A stretch of 64,000 nucleotides of DNA from RYN-230 sp963814645 (GCA_963814645.1 CAWFDX010000009.1:992001-1056000), one strand, 5' to 3'; positions 8,685 through 20,536 are shown, numbered from the stretch's first letter. Program-made: numbers and translations. The notes: a model not told the origin generated them from the letters alone.

Positions 8685-8903
8685 CTACTCCCCAGCTGGC
8701 CGGGGCAACGGCACCCCCTGTGACGCTTCCAGGAAGGCGTGGATCTCAGCCTCGCTGTACCTGCGGTGCCCACCGAGTGTCCTGATGGAGTGGAGCTTGC
8801 CCTGCTGCGCCCACCGGGTCACCGTCTTCGGATCAACCCGGAACAAGGCGGCCACCTCGGAAGGCGTCAGGAGCTTGTTCTCGGCGTGCGTGTCTTGCTT
8901 CAT
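8685..8903 (-). CDS. bldC: BldC-type MerR-like DNA-binding regulator
   Basis: The 72-residue protein consists almost entirely of a MerR-type winged helix-turn-helix: LLTPSEVAALFRVDPKTVTR, then WAQQGKL and TLGGHRRYSEAEIHAFL. In Streptomyces BldC binds head-to-tail on direct repeats and controls entry into sporulation. Length and sequence fit that protein and exclude classic MerR regulators, which have a dimerisation helix and effector domain. The start ATG 8903 lies 11 bases after GAGAGGA. The neighbouring glgP gene is transcribed in the same direction but 316 bp away, so bldC probably has its own promoter. Its presence suggests a differentiating actinomycete. Confidence 0.9.
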   Translation of the reverse strand: MKQDTHAENKLLTPSEVAALFRVDPKTVTRWAQQGKLHSIRTLGGHRRYSEAEIHAFLEASQGVPLPRPAGE

Positions 8904-9219
8904 GACGGGTTGTGTCCTCTCACGTGGTGTGGGGCGCCAGTGTCCACGGGAGGAGACACGACAGCATCATGCAGCTGCCATAACGTGTGGCGGAATCTCA
9001 TGGCCCCCCCGGGCTTTCTGCTGCAGTGGCCGAACCCCTGCCCCTCCATGATGCGCCCGCAATGCGCGTTCCATGAAGAGCTCACGGGCACGTTGCCTAA
9101 AGTAGACGCACTGCCACGCACAGCGGTTTACGTACGGAACGTTATTTGACCACCACGTACCGCAAAGTTCAACCAGAACAGGCCGGAATGTTCCCGGCAA
9201 ATCCCGGATCACGCTGGGA
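8904..9219. promoter_or_regulatory. bldC upstream region, no gene seen
   Basis: This 316-bp stretch lies between the glgP stop and the bldC start, both on the minus strand. It is richer in A and T than its neighbours, which fits a regulatory region, and short open frames in it have no family resemblance. GTGTC and GACAC at about 8940-8966 form a small inverted repeat. I found no confident promoter motif. Confidence 0.35.
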
Positions 9220-11853
9220 TCAGCGGAGGTCACCCGTGGTCAGGCCGGCCGGCGCCTCGGGCAAAGTCACCAGGCCCAGCTCGGCGTCCGAGGCCAGCAG
9301 CGGGTGCCGGGGCACGACCCGGAGCGTGTAGCCGAACGGGCCGGGCCGGCCCAGCTCGGCCTTGCCCGCGAACCGGGCCACCCCGTCCTCCGGCCCGGCT
9401 TCCAGCTCCAGCGAGCTGACCGCCGGGCTGATGATCTCGTCCTCGTCGCCCACCCGGCCGTACACGACCTCGACGTTCACGTCGTCCGGGGACAGCTCGC
9501 CCAGCGCCACCGTGGCCCGCACCACCAGGCTGGCGCCCGGCCCCTGATCGCCGTCCTCGCTCTCCACGTGCTCGATCCGCACCCCGCCCCAGGCCCGGAT
9601 CACCCGGCGCTTCCACACGGCCAGGTCATGGGCGGCGGCAAACGGCACCGGCTGGCTGAGCGCGTCCGGGCCGTCGCCCAGCGCCCGGGAGGCCCGGGCG
9701 GCCGCCACGTACAGCTCCTCGACGTAGTCGCGGACCATCCGGGACGCCTGTACCCGCGGGCCGAGCGCGCGCAGCGTGTGCCCGACCATCTCCAGCCAGC
9801 GGCGCGGCAGCCCGTCCTGCCCGGTGTCGTAGAACCGCGGCGCCACGGTGTGCGCAAGCAGTTCGTACAGCGCATTGGACTCCAGCTCGTCGCGCCGCTC
9901 CGGGTCCTCCACGCCATCCGCGGACGGGATGGACCAGCCGTCCGCGCCGTCGTACCACTCGTCCCACCAGCCGTCCCGGATGGACAGGTTGAGCCCGCCG
10001 TTGAGCGCCGACTTCATACCCGAGGTGCCGCACGCCTCCAGCGGCCGGAGCGGGTTGTTCAGCCACACATCGCAGCCCTGCACCAGGGCCCGGGCCATGG
10101 CCATGTCGTAGTCCGGCAGGAACACGATGCGGTGCCGCACGGCCGGGTCGTCGGCGAACTCGACCATCTGCTGGATGAGCCGCTTGCCGCCGTCGTCGGC
10201 CGGGTGCGCCTTACCCGCGATGATCAGCTGGATGGGGCGCTCCGGATCGAGCAGCAGCGCGGTCAGCTTGGCCGGGTCGTGCAGCATCAGGGTGAGCCGC
10301 TTGTAGGACGGCACCCGGCGGGCGAACCCGATGGTCAGCACGCTGTCGTCGAGCACCTCGTCGGTCCAGCCCAGCTCGGCGTCGCTGGCCCCGCGCTGCC
10401 GCCAGGAGGCGCGCAGCCGCTGCCGGGCCTGGGTGACCAGCCGGCCGCGCAGCGCGCGGCGGATCTCCCACAGCCGGGCCGGGGCGGTGTGCGCGACCCG
10501 CTCCCAGGCGTGCCCGTCCTCCGGCAGCTCGGCTGCGGCGGCGTCCTCGGCCGGGCCGCCGGCCAGGTCGAGCACCTCGCTGGCCACCCAGGTGGGCGCG
10601 TGCACCCCGTTGGTGATCGAGCCTATCGGCACCTCGCCGGTGTCGAACCCGGGCCACAGGCCCGCGAACATCTCCCGGCTGACCTCGCCGTGCAGCTGGC
10701 TGACCCCGTTCACCCGCTGGGCCAGCCGCATACCCATGACCGCCATGTTGAACACGGCCGGGTCGCCGCCAGGGAAGGTTTCCGCGCCCAACGCCAGTAC
10801 CCGGTCGGTGGGCAGCGCCGGATCCCCGGCTGCCCTGCTGAAGTGCCGCTCGACCAGGTCGCGGCTGAACCGGTCGATGCCGGCTGGCACCGGGGTGTGC
10901 GTGGTGAACACGGTGCCCGCCCGGCACAGCTCGAGGGCATCCTCGAAACTGAGCCCGCGTGCGGCGTACTCCCGGATCCGCTCCAGGCCGAGGAAACCGG
11001 CGTGCCCCTCGTTGGTGTGGAACACCTCCGGCTCGGCGTGCCCGGTCAGCTGGCAGAACGCCCGGACCGCGCGCACGCCGCCGATGCCGAGCAGCAGCTC
11101 CTGGCGCAGCCGGTGGTCGCCGCCACCGCCGTACAGCCGGTCGGTGACCTCGCGCAGGGGCGGCTCGTTGTCCTCCACATAGGAGTCCAGCAGCAGCAGC
11201 GGGACCCGGCCGACCTGGGCCACCCAGATCTGCGCGGACAGCGTCTTGCCCTCGGCCAGCGCCACGCTGACCCGGACCGGCGCGCCGGTGCCGTCGCGGA
11301 GCAGGGTCAGCGGCAGGCCGTTCGGGTCGCTGGCCGGATACCGCTCGGTCTGCCAGCCCTCCGGGGACAGCGACTGGGTGAAGTAGCCGTGCCGGTACAG
11401 CAGCCCCACGCCGATCAGCGGCACACCCAGGTCACTGCCGGCCTTGAGGTGATCGCCGGCCAGGATGCCCAGCCCGCCGGAGTACTGCGGCAGCGCCTCG
11501 GTGATGCCGTATTCGGGCGAGAAGTACGCGATGGCGGCGGGCGCGCTGGGGCCGGCGTTCAGCTGATACCAGCGCGGGCCGGACAGGTAGTGCCGCAGTT
11601 CGCCTGCTGCCTCGTCCAGCCGGCGCAGGAACGCCGGGTCGGCGCCCAGGCTCTCCAGCTGGGCCGGCGGCACCTCGCCGAGCAGCGCGACCGGGTCGTG
11701 GCCGGACGCGTCCCAGCCCGCCGGGTCGATCGCCGCGAACAGGTCACGGGTCTCGGCATGCCAGGACCAGCGCAGGTTGAGGGTCAGCTCACGCAGCGGG
11801 GCCAGCGAATCCGGCAGGGCAGCGCGGACGGTGAAGCGGCGGATGGCTCGCAC
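9220..11853 (-). CDS. glgP: alpha-glucan (glycogen) phosphorylase
   Basis: The product removes glucose 1-phosphate from the ends of alpha-1,4-glucans. I chose GTG 11853, eight bases after AAGGA, because the protein then starts MRAIRRFTVRAALPD like other actinobacterial GlgP proteins (877 residues); frame extends upstream but is not family-like. The N-terminal 100 residues are the DUF3417-type extension, followed by the GT35 catalytic fold. The pyridoxal phosphate Lys lies in EACGTSGMKSALNGG; the segment FHTNEGHAGF is also typical. It faces the glgE-treS-mak-glgB operon across a shared upstream region, so breakdown and synthesis of the same polymer are encoded back to back. Confidence 0.92.
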   Translation of the reverse strand: MRAIRRFTVRAALPDSLAPLRELTLNLRWSWHAETRDLFAAIDPAGWDASGHDPVALLGEVPPAQLESLGADPAFLRRLDEAAGELRHYLSGPRWYQLNAGPSAPAAIAYFSPEYGITEALPQYSGGLGILAGDHLKAGSDLGVPLIGVGLLYRHGYFTQSLSPEGWQTERYPASDPNGLPLTLLRDGTGAPVRVSVALAEGKTLSAQIWVAQVGRVPLLLLDSYVEDNEPPLREVTDRLYGGGGDHRLRQELLLGIGGVRAVRAFCQLTGHAEPEVFHTNEGHAGFLGLERIREYAARGLSFEDALELCRAGTVFTTHTPVPAGIDRFSRDLVERHFSRAAGDPALPTDRVLALGAETFPGGDPAVFNMAVMGMRLAQRVNGVSQLHGEVSREMFAGLWPGFDTGEVPIGSITNGVHAPTWVASEVLDLAGGPAEDAAAAELPEDGHAWERVAHTAPARLWEIRRALRGRLVTQARQRLRASWRQRGASDAELGWTDEVLDDSVLTIGFARRVPSYKRLTLMLHDPAKLTALLLDPERPIQLIIAGKAHPADDGGKRLIQQMVEFADDPAVRHRIVFLPDYDMAMARALVQGCDVWLNNPLRPLEACGTSGMKSALNGGLNLSIRDGWWDEWYDGADGWSIPSADGVEDPERRDELESNALYELLAHTVAPRFYDTGQDGLPRRWLEMVGHTLRALGPRVQASRMVRDYVEELYVAAARASRALGDGPDALSQPVPFAAAHDLAVWKRRVIRAWGGVRIEHVESEDGDQGPGASLVVRATVALGELSPDDVNVEVVYGRVGDEDEIISPAVSSLELEAGPEDGVARFAGKAELGRPGPFGYTLRVVPRHPLLASDAELGLVTLPEAPAGLTTGDLR

Positions 11854-12193
11854 AGGCAGAGTCCTTGTCAACAGCTGATCATGAAACCAGCAGGTCAGTA
11901 TGCGGCACCCGCGAGCGGAACGGAGGCACACCGGACTGTACCGCGACAAGATGACTGGGCAGCGCTGTGCAGAAACGTATTCCATCTGGCGAGACGCGGA
12001 GGCCCGTGAGGCGCATCACAGTTTTGCTTTGCGCCTCCGGCGCCCCGCCCACCTCCCCATCCCTCTTCACTTGCCTCCTTCCCTCGTCGCTCGGTCCCGT
12101 TCGGCGGCGCGCGCCTTTGGCGCGCGAAAAACTCCCCAGGTGAACCGGCCGGCCGACGCGCATGCCAATCGTCAGACTGGGTAGCGTTCACTG
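11854..12193. promoter_or_regulatory. divergent promoter region of glgP and the glgE operon
   Basis: The 340 bp hold no recognisable gene. From about 12030 to 12100 the plus strand is strongly pyrimidine-rich. At 12108-12126 an 8-bp perfect stem (CGCGCGCC / GGCGCGCG, loop TTT) is followed by AAAAA. TAGCGT at 12182-12187 lies where a -10 box would be for transcription beginning at or near GTG 12194, which suggests a leaderless glgE transcript. Confidence 0.4.
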
Positions 12194-14251
12194 GTGATCG
12201 GACGCATCCCCATCCTGGACATCGAGCCCGTCCTGGACTGCGGCCGCCGCCCGGCCAAGGCGGTTGCTGGCGAGACTTTCGAGGTGACCGCCACCGTGTT
12301 CCGCGAGGGACACGAGATGCTCGGGGCCGGCGTGCTGCTGCGCGGCCCGGGCGGCGAGCGGTCGGCCCTGGCCCCAATGCGCGAGATGGCACCCGGCACC
12401 GACCGGTACGGCGCCGAGGTGACCGTGGGCGGCGAGGGGCTGTGGCAGTTCCAGGTGGAAGCCTGGGGTGATCCCATCGCGCACTGGCGGCACGACGCCG
12501 GGATCAAGGTGCCGCGCGGTCTGGAGACCGAACTGATGCTGACCGAGGGCGCGCTGCTGTTCGACCGCGCCGCCCGCGGTGTCCGCCCGGGCCGCGGGCC
12601 GTCGCCGGCCGGCACCCCGGCCGGGGAACGCTGGTCCAGCGCGGCGGTGGCCGCCAACGGGGCACGGGCCGCGCGCAACGTGCTGCGCGAGATCGCGGCG
12701 CTGCTCCGCGATCCGGCCGTGCCGCCGTGGGACCGGCTGGCCGCCGCCTCGTCCGGCCGGGTGCTGGCCATCCTGGCCGAGTACCCGCTCCGTGACCTGA
12801 TCACCCGGTCGGCCCGGTACCCGCTGATCGTGCACCGGCCGCGCGCGCTGTACGGCGCCTGGTACGAGTTTTTCCCGCGCAGCGAAGGCGTGGACGTCGA
12901 TCCGCTGGGTTACCGGGAGCCACGGAGCGGAACGTTGCGCAACGCCGCGGGCCGTCTGGACGATATTGCTGACATGGGGTTCGACGTGGTCTACCTGCCG
13001 CCGGTGCACCCGATCGGGAGCACCGCGCGCAAGGGCGCGAACAACGTGCTGGTGGCCGGCCCGGGGGATCCGGGCTCGCCGTGGGCCATCGGCTCACCGG
13101 CCGGCGGGCACGACGCGCTGCACCCCGACCTGGGCACGTTCGCGGACTTCGACAGTTTCGTGGCCCGGACCCGGGACCTGGGCATGGAGGTCGCGATCGA
13201 CCTGGCCCTGCAGACCTCACCCGATCACCCGTGGGTGACCGAGCACCCGGAGTGGTTCACCACCCGGGCCGACGGCCGGATCGCCTACGCGGAGAACCCG
13301 CCGAAGAAGTACCAGGACATCTACCCGCTCAACTTCGACAACGACCCGGAGGGGATCTACGCCGAGGTGCTCCGGGTGGTCCGGCTGTGGATGTCGCACG
13401 GGGTGCGCATCTTCCGGGTGGACAACCCGCACACCAAGCCGCTGCCGTTCTGGGAGCGGCTGCTGGCCGAGATCGCCCGCACCGACCCGGATGTGCTGTT
13501 CCTGGCCGAGGCGTTCACCCGGCCGGCCATGATGGCGGCCCTGGCCAAGATCGGCTTCCACCAGTCGTACACGTACTTCACCTGGCGCAACACCGCCGCC
13601 GAGATCACCGACTACGCGCGCGAACTGGCCGGCCCGGCCGCCGCGTACATGCGGCCCAACTTCTTCGCCAACACGCCGGACATCCTGCACGAGTACCTGC
13701 AGCACGGCGGGCCGGCCGCGTTCAAGATCCGGGCCGTGCTGGCGGCCATGCTGTCCCCGTCCTGGGGCATCTACTCGGGCTACGAGCTGTCCGAGAACGT
13801 CCCGGTCCGGCCGGGCAGCGAGGAGTACCTGGACTCGGAGAAGTACCAGTACCGGCCGCGGGACTGGAGCCAGGCACAGCAGGGACCAGCGGGCATTGCA
13901 CCGTATATCGCCCGGCTCAACGCGATCAGAAAAGCCCACCCGGCGCTGCACTGGTTGCGTAATCTACGGTTCCATCATGTCGACCAGCCGGAGCTGATCT
14001 GCTTCTCCAAGCGCCTGGCGCAGGCCGAGGACACCGTCCTGGTCGTCGTGAACCTCGACCCGCACCAGCCGCGAGAGGCCACCGTCTGGCTTGACCTACC
14101 CGCGCTCGGAATGGAAAGCTCCGGCGACTTCGTTGTGGTCGACGAGTTTTCCGGCCAGTCGCACCGGTGGGGGCAAGCCAATTACGTGCGACTCGACCCG
14201 GCGACTGAGCCAGCTCACATCTTTCAAGTGAAGACATCCCCGTCTGCCTGA
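12194..14251 (+). CDS. glgE: alpha-1,4-glucan:maltose-1-phosphate maltosyltransferase
   Basis: GlgE (GH13_3) transfers maltosyl units from maltose 1-phosphate to the growing alpha-1,4-glucan. The 685-residue protein has an N-terminal beta-sandwich domain (residues 1-100) and helical insertion, then the catalytic barrel. Catalytic residues sit in family motifs: nucleophile Asp in IFRVDNPHTK, acid/base Glu in LFLAEAFTRP. The segment ENPPKKYQDIYPLNFDND is diagnostic for GlgE. The GTG start has no Shine-Dalgarno sequence but a -10-like hexamer just upstream, suggesting leaderless expression. It is the first gene of glgE-treS-mak-glgB and is divergent from glgP. Confidence 0.95.
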   Translation: MIGRIPILDIEPVLDCGRRPAKAVAGETFEVTATVFREGHEMLGAGVLLRGPGGERSALAPMREMAPGTDRYGAEVTVGGEGLWQFQVEAWGDPIAHWRHDAGIKVPRGLETELMLTEGALLFDRAARGVRPGRGPSPAGTPAGERWSSAAVAANGARAARNVLREIAALLRDPAVPPWDRLAAASSGRVLAILAEYPLRDLITRSARYPLIVHRPRALYGAWYEFFPRSEGVDVDPLGYREPRSGTLRNAAGRLDDIADMGFDVVYLPPVHPIGSTARKGANNVLVAGPGDPGSPWAIGSPAGGHDALHPDLGTFADFDSFVARTRDLGMEVAIDLALQTSPDHPWVTEHPEWFTTRADGRIAYAENPPKKYQDIYPLNFDNDPEGIYAEVLRVVRLWMSHGVRIFRVDNPHTKPLPFWERLLAEIARTDPDVLFLAEAFTRPAMMAALAKIGFHQSYTYFTWRNTAAEITDYARELAGPAAAYMRPNFFANTPDILHEYLQHGGPAAFKIRAVLAAMLSPSWGIYSGYELSENVPVRPGSEEYLDSEKYQYRPRDWSQAQQGPAGIAPYIARLNAIRKAHPALHWLRNLRFHHVDQPELICFSKRLAQAEDTVLVVVNLDPHQPREATVWLDLPALGMESSGDFVVVDEFSGQSHRWGQANYVRLDPATEPAHIFQVKTSPSA

Positions 14252-14280
14252 ATTACCCCGATTCGTCCGCAGGAGCCGCA

Positions 14281-16098
<1,818 letters not shown>

Positions 16099-16201
16099 TG
16101 GCCGCCCCGGAGGCCCGGTCACTTTGGTTACGGAAAGTAACCGGCAGAATGATGATCGACATGATGCTGCATGTTCCCCGGGGACGGGGTAGACCGGAAA
16201 T

Positions 16202-17542
16202 ATGACATTTGAGGAAACGCTGGCGGAGTGGATCCCGTCGCAGCGCTGGTTCGCCGGCAAGGGCGCCAGGATCCTCGATGTGGCCATCGTGGCCGACACC
16301 GAACTGGCCAGCGGCGACCCGGGGCTGCGGCACCTGATCCTGGCCGTATCGCAGGGCGGCCGCCGGGTCGACACGTACCAGCTTTTCCTCGGTCTGCGGG
16401 CGGAGCTCCCGGATGAGCTCCGGCACGTGCTGATCGGCCGGGCCCAGGACGGCCGGCTGGCCTACGACGCGCTGCACGACGCCGAGCTCACCCGGTGGCT
16501 GCTGCGCGCCATCGCCGGCGATGCGGAGGCCGGCCCGCTCCGGTTTCGCCGCGAGCCAGGGGTAGACCTGGACACCAAGCTGGACAGCCTGGTGCTGACC
16601 GGCGAGCAGAGCAACACCAGCCTGATCTTCGGCGAAGAGAGCATTCTCAAGGTGTTCCGCCGGCCGTCCCCCGGGATCAACCCCGACCTTGAGGTGAACC
16701 GGGCCCTGGCGCAGCTCGGTTCCACGCACATCGCACAGCCGCTGGGCTGGGCCGAGAGCACGCTGGGCGGCGCCCCGGTCGTGCTCGGCATCCTGTCCAG
16801 CTACCTGCGCGCCGCCACCGACGGCTGGTCACTGGCGGCGACCAGCGTCCGTGACCTGTATGCCAGCGAGACCGAGATTGCGGCGGACGCGGGCGGCGAC
16901 TTCGCCGGTGAGGCGTACCGTCTCGGCGAGGCCACCGCTGAGGTACATCGCGATCTGGTCCGGGCCTTCGGCCAGGAAGAACTGCCTGCGGACTCGATCA
17001 GCAAGCTGGCCGATGACATGTTCCACCGGCTGGACGAGGCCATCGCCGCCGTGCCCGAGCTGGGCCAGCACGCGGACCTGCTCGGCGCGGCCTTCTCTGA
17101 CCTGGCCAAGCTGGATGGGTCACTGGCCGTGCAGCGGGTACACGGGGACTACCACCTGGGCCAGGTGCTACGCACCCAGACCGGGTGGGTAGTGCTCGAC
17201 TTCGAGGGTGAGCCCGCGACCCCGCTGGCGGTGCGCCGGGCACCGGCCTCGGCGCTCCGCGACGTGGCCGGTATGCTGCGGTCCTTCGACTACGCGGCCC
17301 GGCACCAGTTGCTGGCCCACCGGGACGAGGACTGGCTGCACGCCGCGGCCGTGGACTGGGTCCGGCGCAACCAGGACGCGTTCTGCGCCGGATACGCCGC
17401 GGCGGGCGGAACCGATCCGGGCACGCACGCCGTACTGCTGCGCGCCCTCGTCCTGGACAAGGCGGTCTACGAGGTGATGTACGAGGCCAGGCACAGGCCC
17501 GGCTGGATCGCCATCCCTCTCGGCTCGATCGCCGACGCCTGA
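16202..17542 (+). CDS. mak: maltokinase (Mak/Pep2)
   Basis: Maltokinase phosphorylates maltose at C1 with ATP to give the GlgE donor maltose 1-phosphate. The 446-residue protein starts MTFEETLAEWIPSQRWFAGK, the typical N-terminal cap segment, and contains the kinase-like fold seen in aminoglycoside phosphotransferases: catalytic loop VHGDYHLGQVLR and metal-binding DFEGEPA. Genes on both sides, treS and glgB, complete the trehalose-to-glucan pathway. The start ATG 16202 follows GGAAA, 103 bp after treS. The spacer contains short hairpins but no open frame of note. Confidence 0.94.
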   Translation: MTFEETLAEWIPSQRWFAGKGARILDVAIVADTELASGDPGLRHLILAVSQGGRRVDTYQLFLGLRAELPDELRHVLIGRAQDGRLAYDALHDAELTRWLLRAIAGDAEAGPLRFRREPGVDLDTKLDSLVLTGEQSNTSLIFGEESILKVFRRPSPGINPDLEVNRALAQLGSTHIAQPLGWAESTLGGAPVVLGILSSYLRAATDGWSLAATSVRDLYASETEIAADAGGDFAGEAYRLGEATAEVHRDLVRAFGQEELPADSISKLADDMFHRLDEAIAAVPELGQHADLLGAAFSDLAKLDGSLAVQRVHGDYHLGQVLRTQTGWVVLDFEGEPATPLAVRRAPASALRDVAGMLRSFDYAARHQLLAHRDEDWLHAAAVDWVRRNQDAFCAGYAAAGGTDPGTHAVLLRALVLDKAVYEVMYEARHRPGWIAIPLGSIADA

Positions 17543-17552
17543 ACGCTATTCG

Positions 17553-19790
17553 ATGACGTATGAGACGGACATGAACTCTGTTACTCAGCGTGACCAGGCT
17601 GGAGTCAGCCTGGGTGAAATTGACCGCGTCGTGGCGGGCACCCACCATGACCCGCACTCCATCCTGGGCGCGCACCCCGGGCCGGGCGGGGTGATCGTCC
17701 GGGTGCTGCGACCGCTGGCCAAGACGGTCACCATCGTGCTGCCGGACGGCCGCCGCTTCCCGGCCGATCACGTGCACGAGGGCGTGTTCGCCGCTACCGT
17801 GCCGGTGACCGAGAAGCCCGACTACCGGGTGGCGGTCAGCTACCCGGACGGCGATGACGGCGGGCCGCTGCCCGAGCTGCTCACCGACGACCCGTACCGC
17901 TTCCTGCCCAGCCTGGGCGAGATGGACCTGCACCTGATCACCGAGGGCCGGCACGAGAACCTGTGGCAGGTGCTGGGCGCGCACGTGAAGGAGTACGGGC
18001 CGGTGACCGGCACCGCGTTCGCGGTGTGGGCGCCGGCCGCCCGCGGCGTCCGGGTCATCGGCGACTTCAACCACTGGGACGGCCGGGGCCACCCGATGCG
18101 CTCGCTGGGCGGCGCCGGGGTGTGGGAGCTCTTCCTGCCCGACGTCGGCGACGGCAGCCACTACAAGTTCGACATCTGCGGTCCGGACGGGCAGTGGCAC
18201 CGCAAGGCCGACCCGATGGCCAGGCTGGCCGAGCGCCCGCCGGCCACCGCCTCGGTCGTGTACACCTCGCGCTACGAGTGGGGCGACGCCGAATGGTGCG
18301 CCGCCCGGGAGCAGCGCCAGTCGGTGAGCGAGCCGCTGAGCGTCTACGAGGTGCACCTCGGCTCGTGGCGTCCCGGGCTGAGCTACCGCCAGCTGGCCGA
18401 GGAGCTGACCGAGTACGTGACCAGCATGGGCTTCACCCATGTCGAGTTCCTGCCGGTCGCCGAGCACCCGTTCGGTGGTTCCTGGGGATACCAGGTCACC
18501 TCGTACTACGCGCCGACCTCGCGGTTCGGCAGCCCGGACGACTTCCGCCTGCTGGTGGACCGGCTGCACCAGGCCGGCATCGGGGTGATCCTGGACTGGG
18601 TGCCGGCCCACTTCCCGCGCGATGAGTGGGCGCTGGCCCGGTTCGACGGCACGCCGCTGTACGAGCACCCGGACCCGCGGCGCGGCGAGCACCCGGACTG
18701 GGGCACGCTGATCTTCGACTACGGGCGTACCGAGGTGCGCAACTTCCTGGTCGCCAACGCGATCTACTGGCTGGAGGAGTTCCACGCCGACGGGCTACGG
18801 GTGGACGCGGTGGCGTCCATGCTGTACCTGGACTACTCGCGGCGCGAGGGCGAGTGGGCGCCGAACGCGCAGGGCGGCCGGGAGAACACCGACGCGGTGT
18901 CGTTCCTGCAGGAGGTCAACGCCAGCTGCTACCGCCGGGCGCCGGGCACGATGATGATCGCCGAGGAGTCCACCGCCTGGCCCGGGGTGACCCGGCCGGT
19001 ACACATCGGCGGCCTCGGCTTCGGCTACAAGTGGAACCTCGGCTGGATGCACGACACGCTCAGCTACATGTCGCTGGACCCGGTGTACCGGCAGTACCAC
19101 CACAACGAGATCACCTTCTCGCTGATGTACGCGTTCAGCGAGAACTTCGTGCTGCCGCTGTCCCACGACGAGGTGGTGCACGGCAAGGGGTCGCTGCTGA
19201 ACAAGATGCCGGGCGACGAGTGGAACCGGTTCGCCGGGCTGCGCGCCATGCTCGGCTACATGTGGGCCCATCCGGGCAAGCAACTGCTGTTCATGGGGTC
19301 GGAGTTCGGCCAGGGCAATGAGTGGTCGGCCGAGCGCGGGCTGGACTGGTGGATGCTCGACTACGAGCACCACGACGGGGTGCGCAAGCTGGTCGCCGAC
19401 CTGAACCAGGGCTATCGCAGCGCCCCCGCGCTGTGGGCGCTGGACAACTCGCCCGCCGGGTTCAGCTGGATCGACGCCAACGACGCGGCCGGCAACGTGC
19501 TGTCGTTCATGCGGCTGGCCGGGGACCGGGCCGACCCGGTCGGGCCAGGGACGCTGGTGTGCGTGGCCAACTTCTCCGGCGGGCCGCACTCGGAGTACCG
19601 GCTCGGGCTGCCCCGGGCCGGCCGGTGGCGGGAACTGGTCAACACCGACGCGGCGGACTACGGCGGCAGCGGAGTGGGCAACCTGGGCATGGTGGAGGCC
19701 ACCGCGGAGCCGTGGCACGGCCAGCCCGCCTCGGCCGTGCTCACGCTGCCGCCGCTGGGCGTGCTCTGGCTGGTCCCCGACGCCGGTTAG
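17553..19790 (+). CDS. glgB: 1,4-alpha-glucan branching enzyme
   Basis: GlgB cuts alpha-1,4 chains and rejoins them as alpha-1,6 branches. The 745-residue protein has two N-terminal carbohydrate-binding/E-set modules (residues about 20-110 and 125-225; FAVWAPAARGVRVIGDFNHW marks the CBM48), the GH13 barrel, and an all-beta C-terminus. Catalytic residues: nucleophile Asp in GLRVDAVASML, Glu in MMIAEESTAWPG, and Asp in SHDEVVHGKGS. It is the last gene of the glgE operon, 10 bp after mak; no good ribosome binding site precedes ATG 17553, and Met7 is a possible alternative start. Its 3' end overlaps the convergent TauE gene by four bases. Confidence 0.95.
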   Translation: MTYETDMNSVTQRDQAGVSLGEIDRVVAGTHHDPHSILGAHPGPGGVIVRVLRPLAKTVTIVLPDGRRFPADHVHEGVFAATVPVTEKPDYRVAVSYPDGDDGGPLPELLTDDPYRFLPSLGEMDLHLITEGRHENLWQVLGAHVKEYGPVTGTAFAVWAPAARGVRVIGDFNHWDGRGHPMRSLGGAGVWELFLPDVGDGSHYKFDICGPDGQWHRKADPMARLAERPPATASVVYTSRYEWGDAEWCAAREQRQSVSEPLSVYEVHLGSWRPGLSYRQLAEELTEYVTSMGFTHVEFLPVAEHPFGGSWGYQVTSYYAPTSRFGSPDDFRLLVDRLHQAGIGVILDWVPAHFPRDEWALARFDGTPLYEHPDPRRGEHPDWGTLIFDYGRTEVRNFLVANAIYWLEEFHADGLRVDAVASMLYLDYSRREGEWAPNAQGGRENTDAVSFLQEVNASCYRRAPGTMMIAEESTAWPGVTRPVHIGGLGFGYKWNLGWMHDTLSYMSLDPVYRQYHHNEITFSLMYAFSENFVLPLSHDEVVHGKGSLLNKMPGDEWNRFAGLRAMLGYMWAHPGKQLLFMGSEFGQGNEWSAERGLDWWMLDYEHHDGVRKLVADLNQGYRSAPALWALDNSPAGFSWIDANDAAGNVLSFMRLAGDRADPVGPGTLVCVANFSGGPHSEYRLGLPRAGRWRELVNTDAADYGGSGVGNLGMVEATAEPWHGQPASAVLTLPPLGVLWLVPDAG

Positions 19791-20536
19791 TACGTGCTCA
19801 GGCCGAGCTTGACCGCGAGCCCGATGCCGCCCAGCGCGATCACCACCTGGAGCAGCCGGCCGGGGATGCGGCGGACCAGCGCGGGCCCGATCCAGCCGCC
19901 GATGAGGAAGCCGGCGCCCAGCGGGAGCACGGCCGCCCAGCGAACCGGGCCGAACGCGGCGAAACCAATGGCGGCCACCCCGTTGGCCACCCCGGTGAGC
20001 ACGTTCTTGACCGCGTTGGTCCGGGCCAGCGGCTGGCTGAGCATGGGGACCAGCACGGCCAGCAGCAGGATGCCGCCCGCCGCGCCGAAGTAGCCGACAT
20101 AGACGCCCACCAGGAACAGGCTGATGAGCCGGGGCCAGCTGCCTTCCCGGCTGGTGCCCGGGTCGGTGCCGCCCGGCGTGGGCTGGAGCAGCAGGACCAG
20201 CGACGCCCCGCCGATCAGCACCGGGGCCGCCACCTCGAACGTCCGGGCCGGGGTGAGCAGCAGGATGGCCGCCCCGGCCGCCCCGCCCAGCGCGACGACC
20301 AGGCCCAGCCGGCGCAGCCGGGCCGCCTGGCCGGCCAGTTCCGGGCGGGAGCCCGCCGCCGCGCCGACCCCGGTAAAGCACAGCGACACCGTGTTGGTTA
20401 CGTTGGCGGCCAGCGGCGGCAGCCCTAGTGCGAGCAGCACCGGGTAGGAAATCAGCGAGGCCAGCGCGGCCACCGTGCTGACGATGCCCGCGGCGATCCC
20501 GGCCAGGGCCAGCACGAGCAGATCGGCAGCGGTCAC
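19787..20536 (-). CDS. TauE/SafE family membrane transporter
   Basis: The 249-residue protein is highly hydrophobic, with seven or eight membrane segments in two similar halves, as in the TauE/SafE (DUF81) family of sulfite, sulfonate or organic acid exporters. The first half contains SLISYPVLLALGLPPLAANVTNT, a hallmark of the family, and the second repeats the idea at LARTNAVKNVLTGVANG. The substrate cannot be inferred from the neighbours. The gene overlaps the glgB 3' end by four bases, and a perfect 11-bp inverted repeat lies upstream of its start. Confidence 0.85.
   Translation of the reverse strand: MTAADLLVLALAGIAAGIVSTVAALASLISYPVLLALGLPPLAANVTNTVSLCFTGVGAAAGSRPELAGQAARLRRLGLVVALGGAAGAAILLLTPARTFEVAAPVLIGGASLVLLLQPTPGGTDPGTSREGSWPRLISLFLVGVYVGYFGAAGGILLLAVLVPMLSQPLARTNAVKNVLTGVANGVAAIGFAAFGPVRWAAVLPLGAGFLIGGWIGPALVRRIPGRLLQVVIALGGIGLAVKLGLSTY

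Noticed and set aside
9304..12009. A 900-codon plus-strand open frame opposite glgP
   Set aside because: The same effect: low-complexity Arg/Gly/Pro-rich translation, while the minus strand encodes a complete phosphorylase.
12030..12100. Pyrimidine-rich tract upstream of glgE as a special DNA structure
   Set aside because: The composition is skewed but there is no mirror repeat long enough to support a triplex; left as part of the promoter region.
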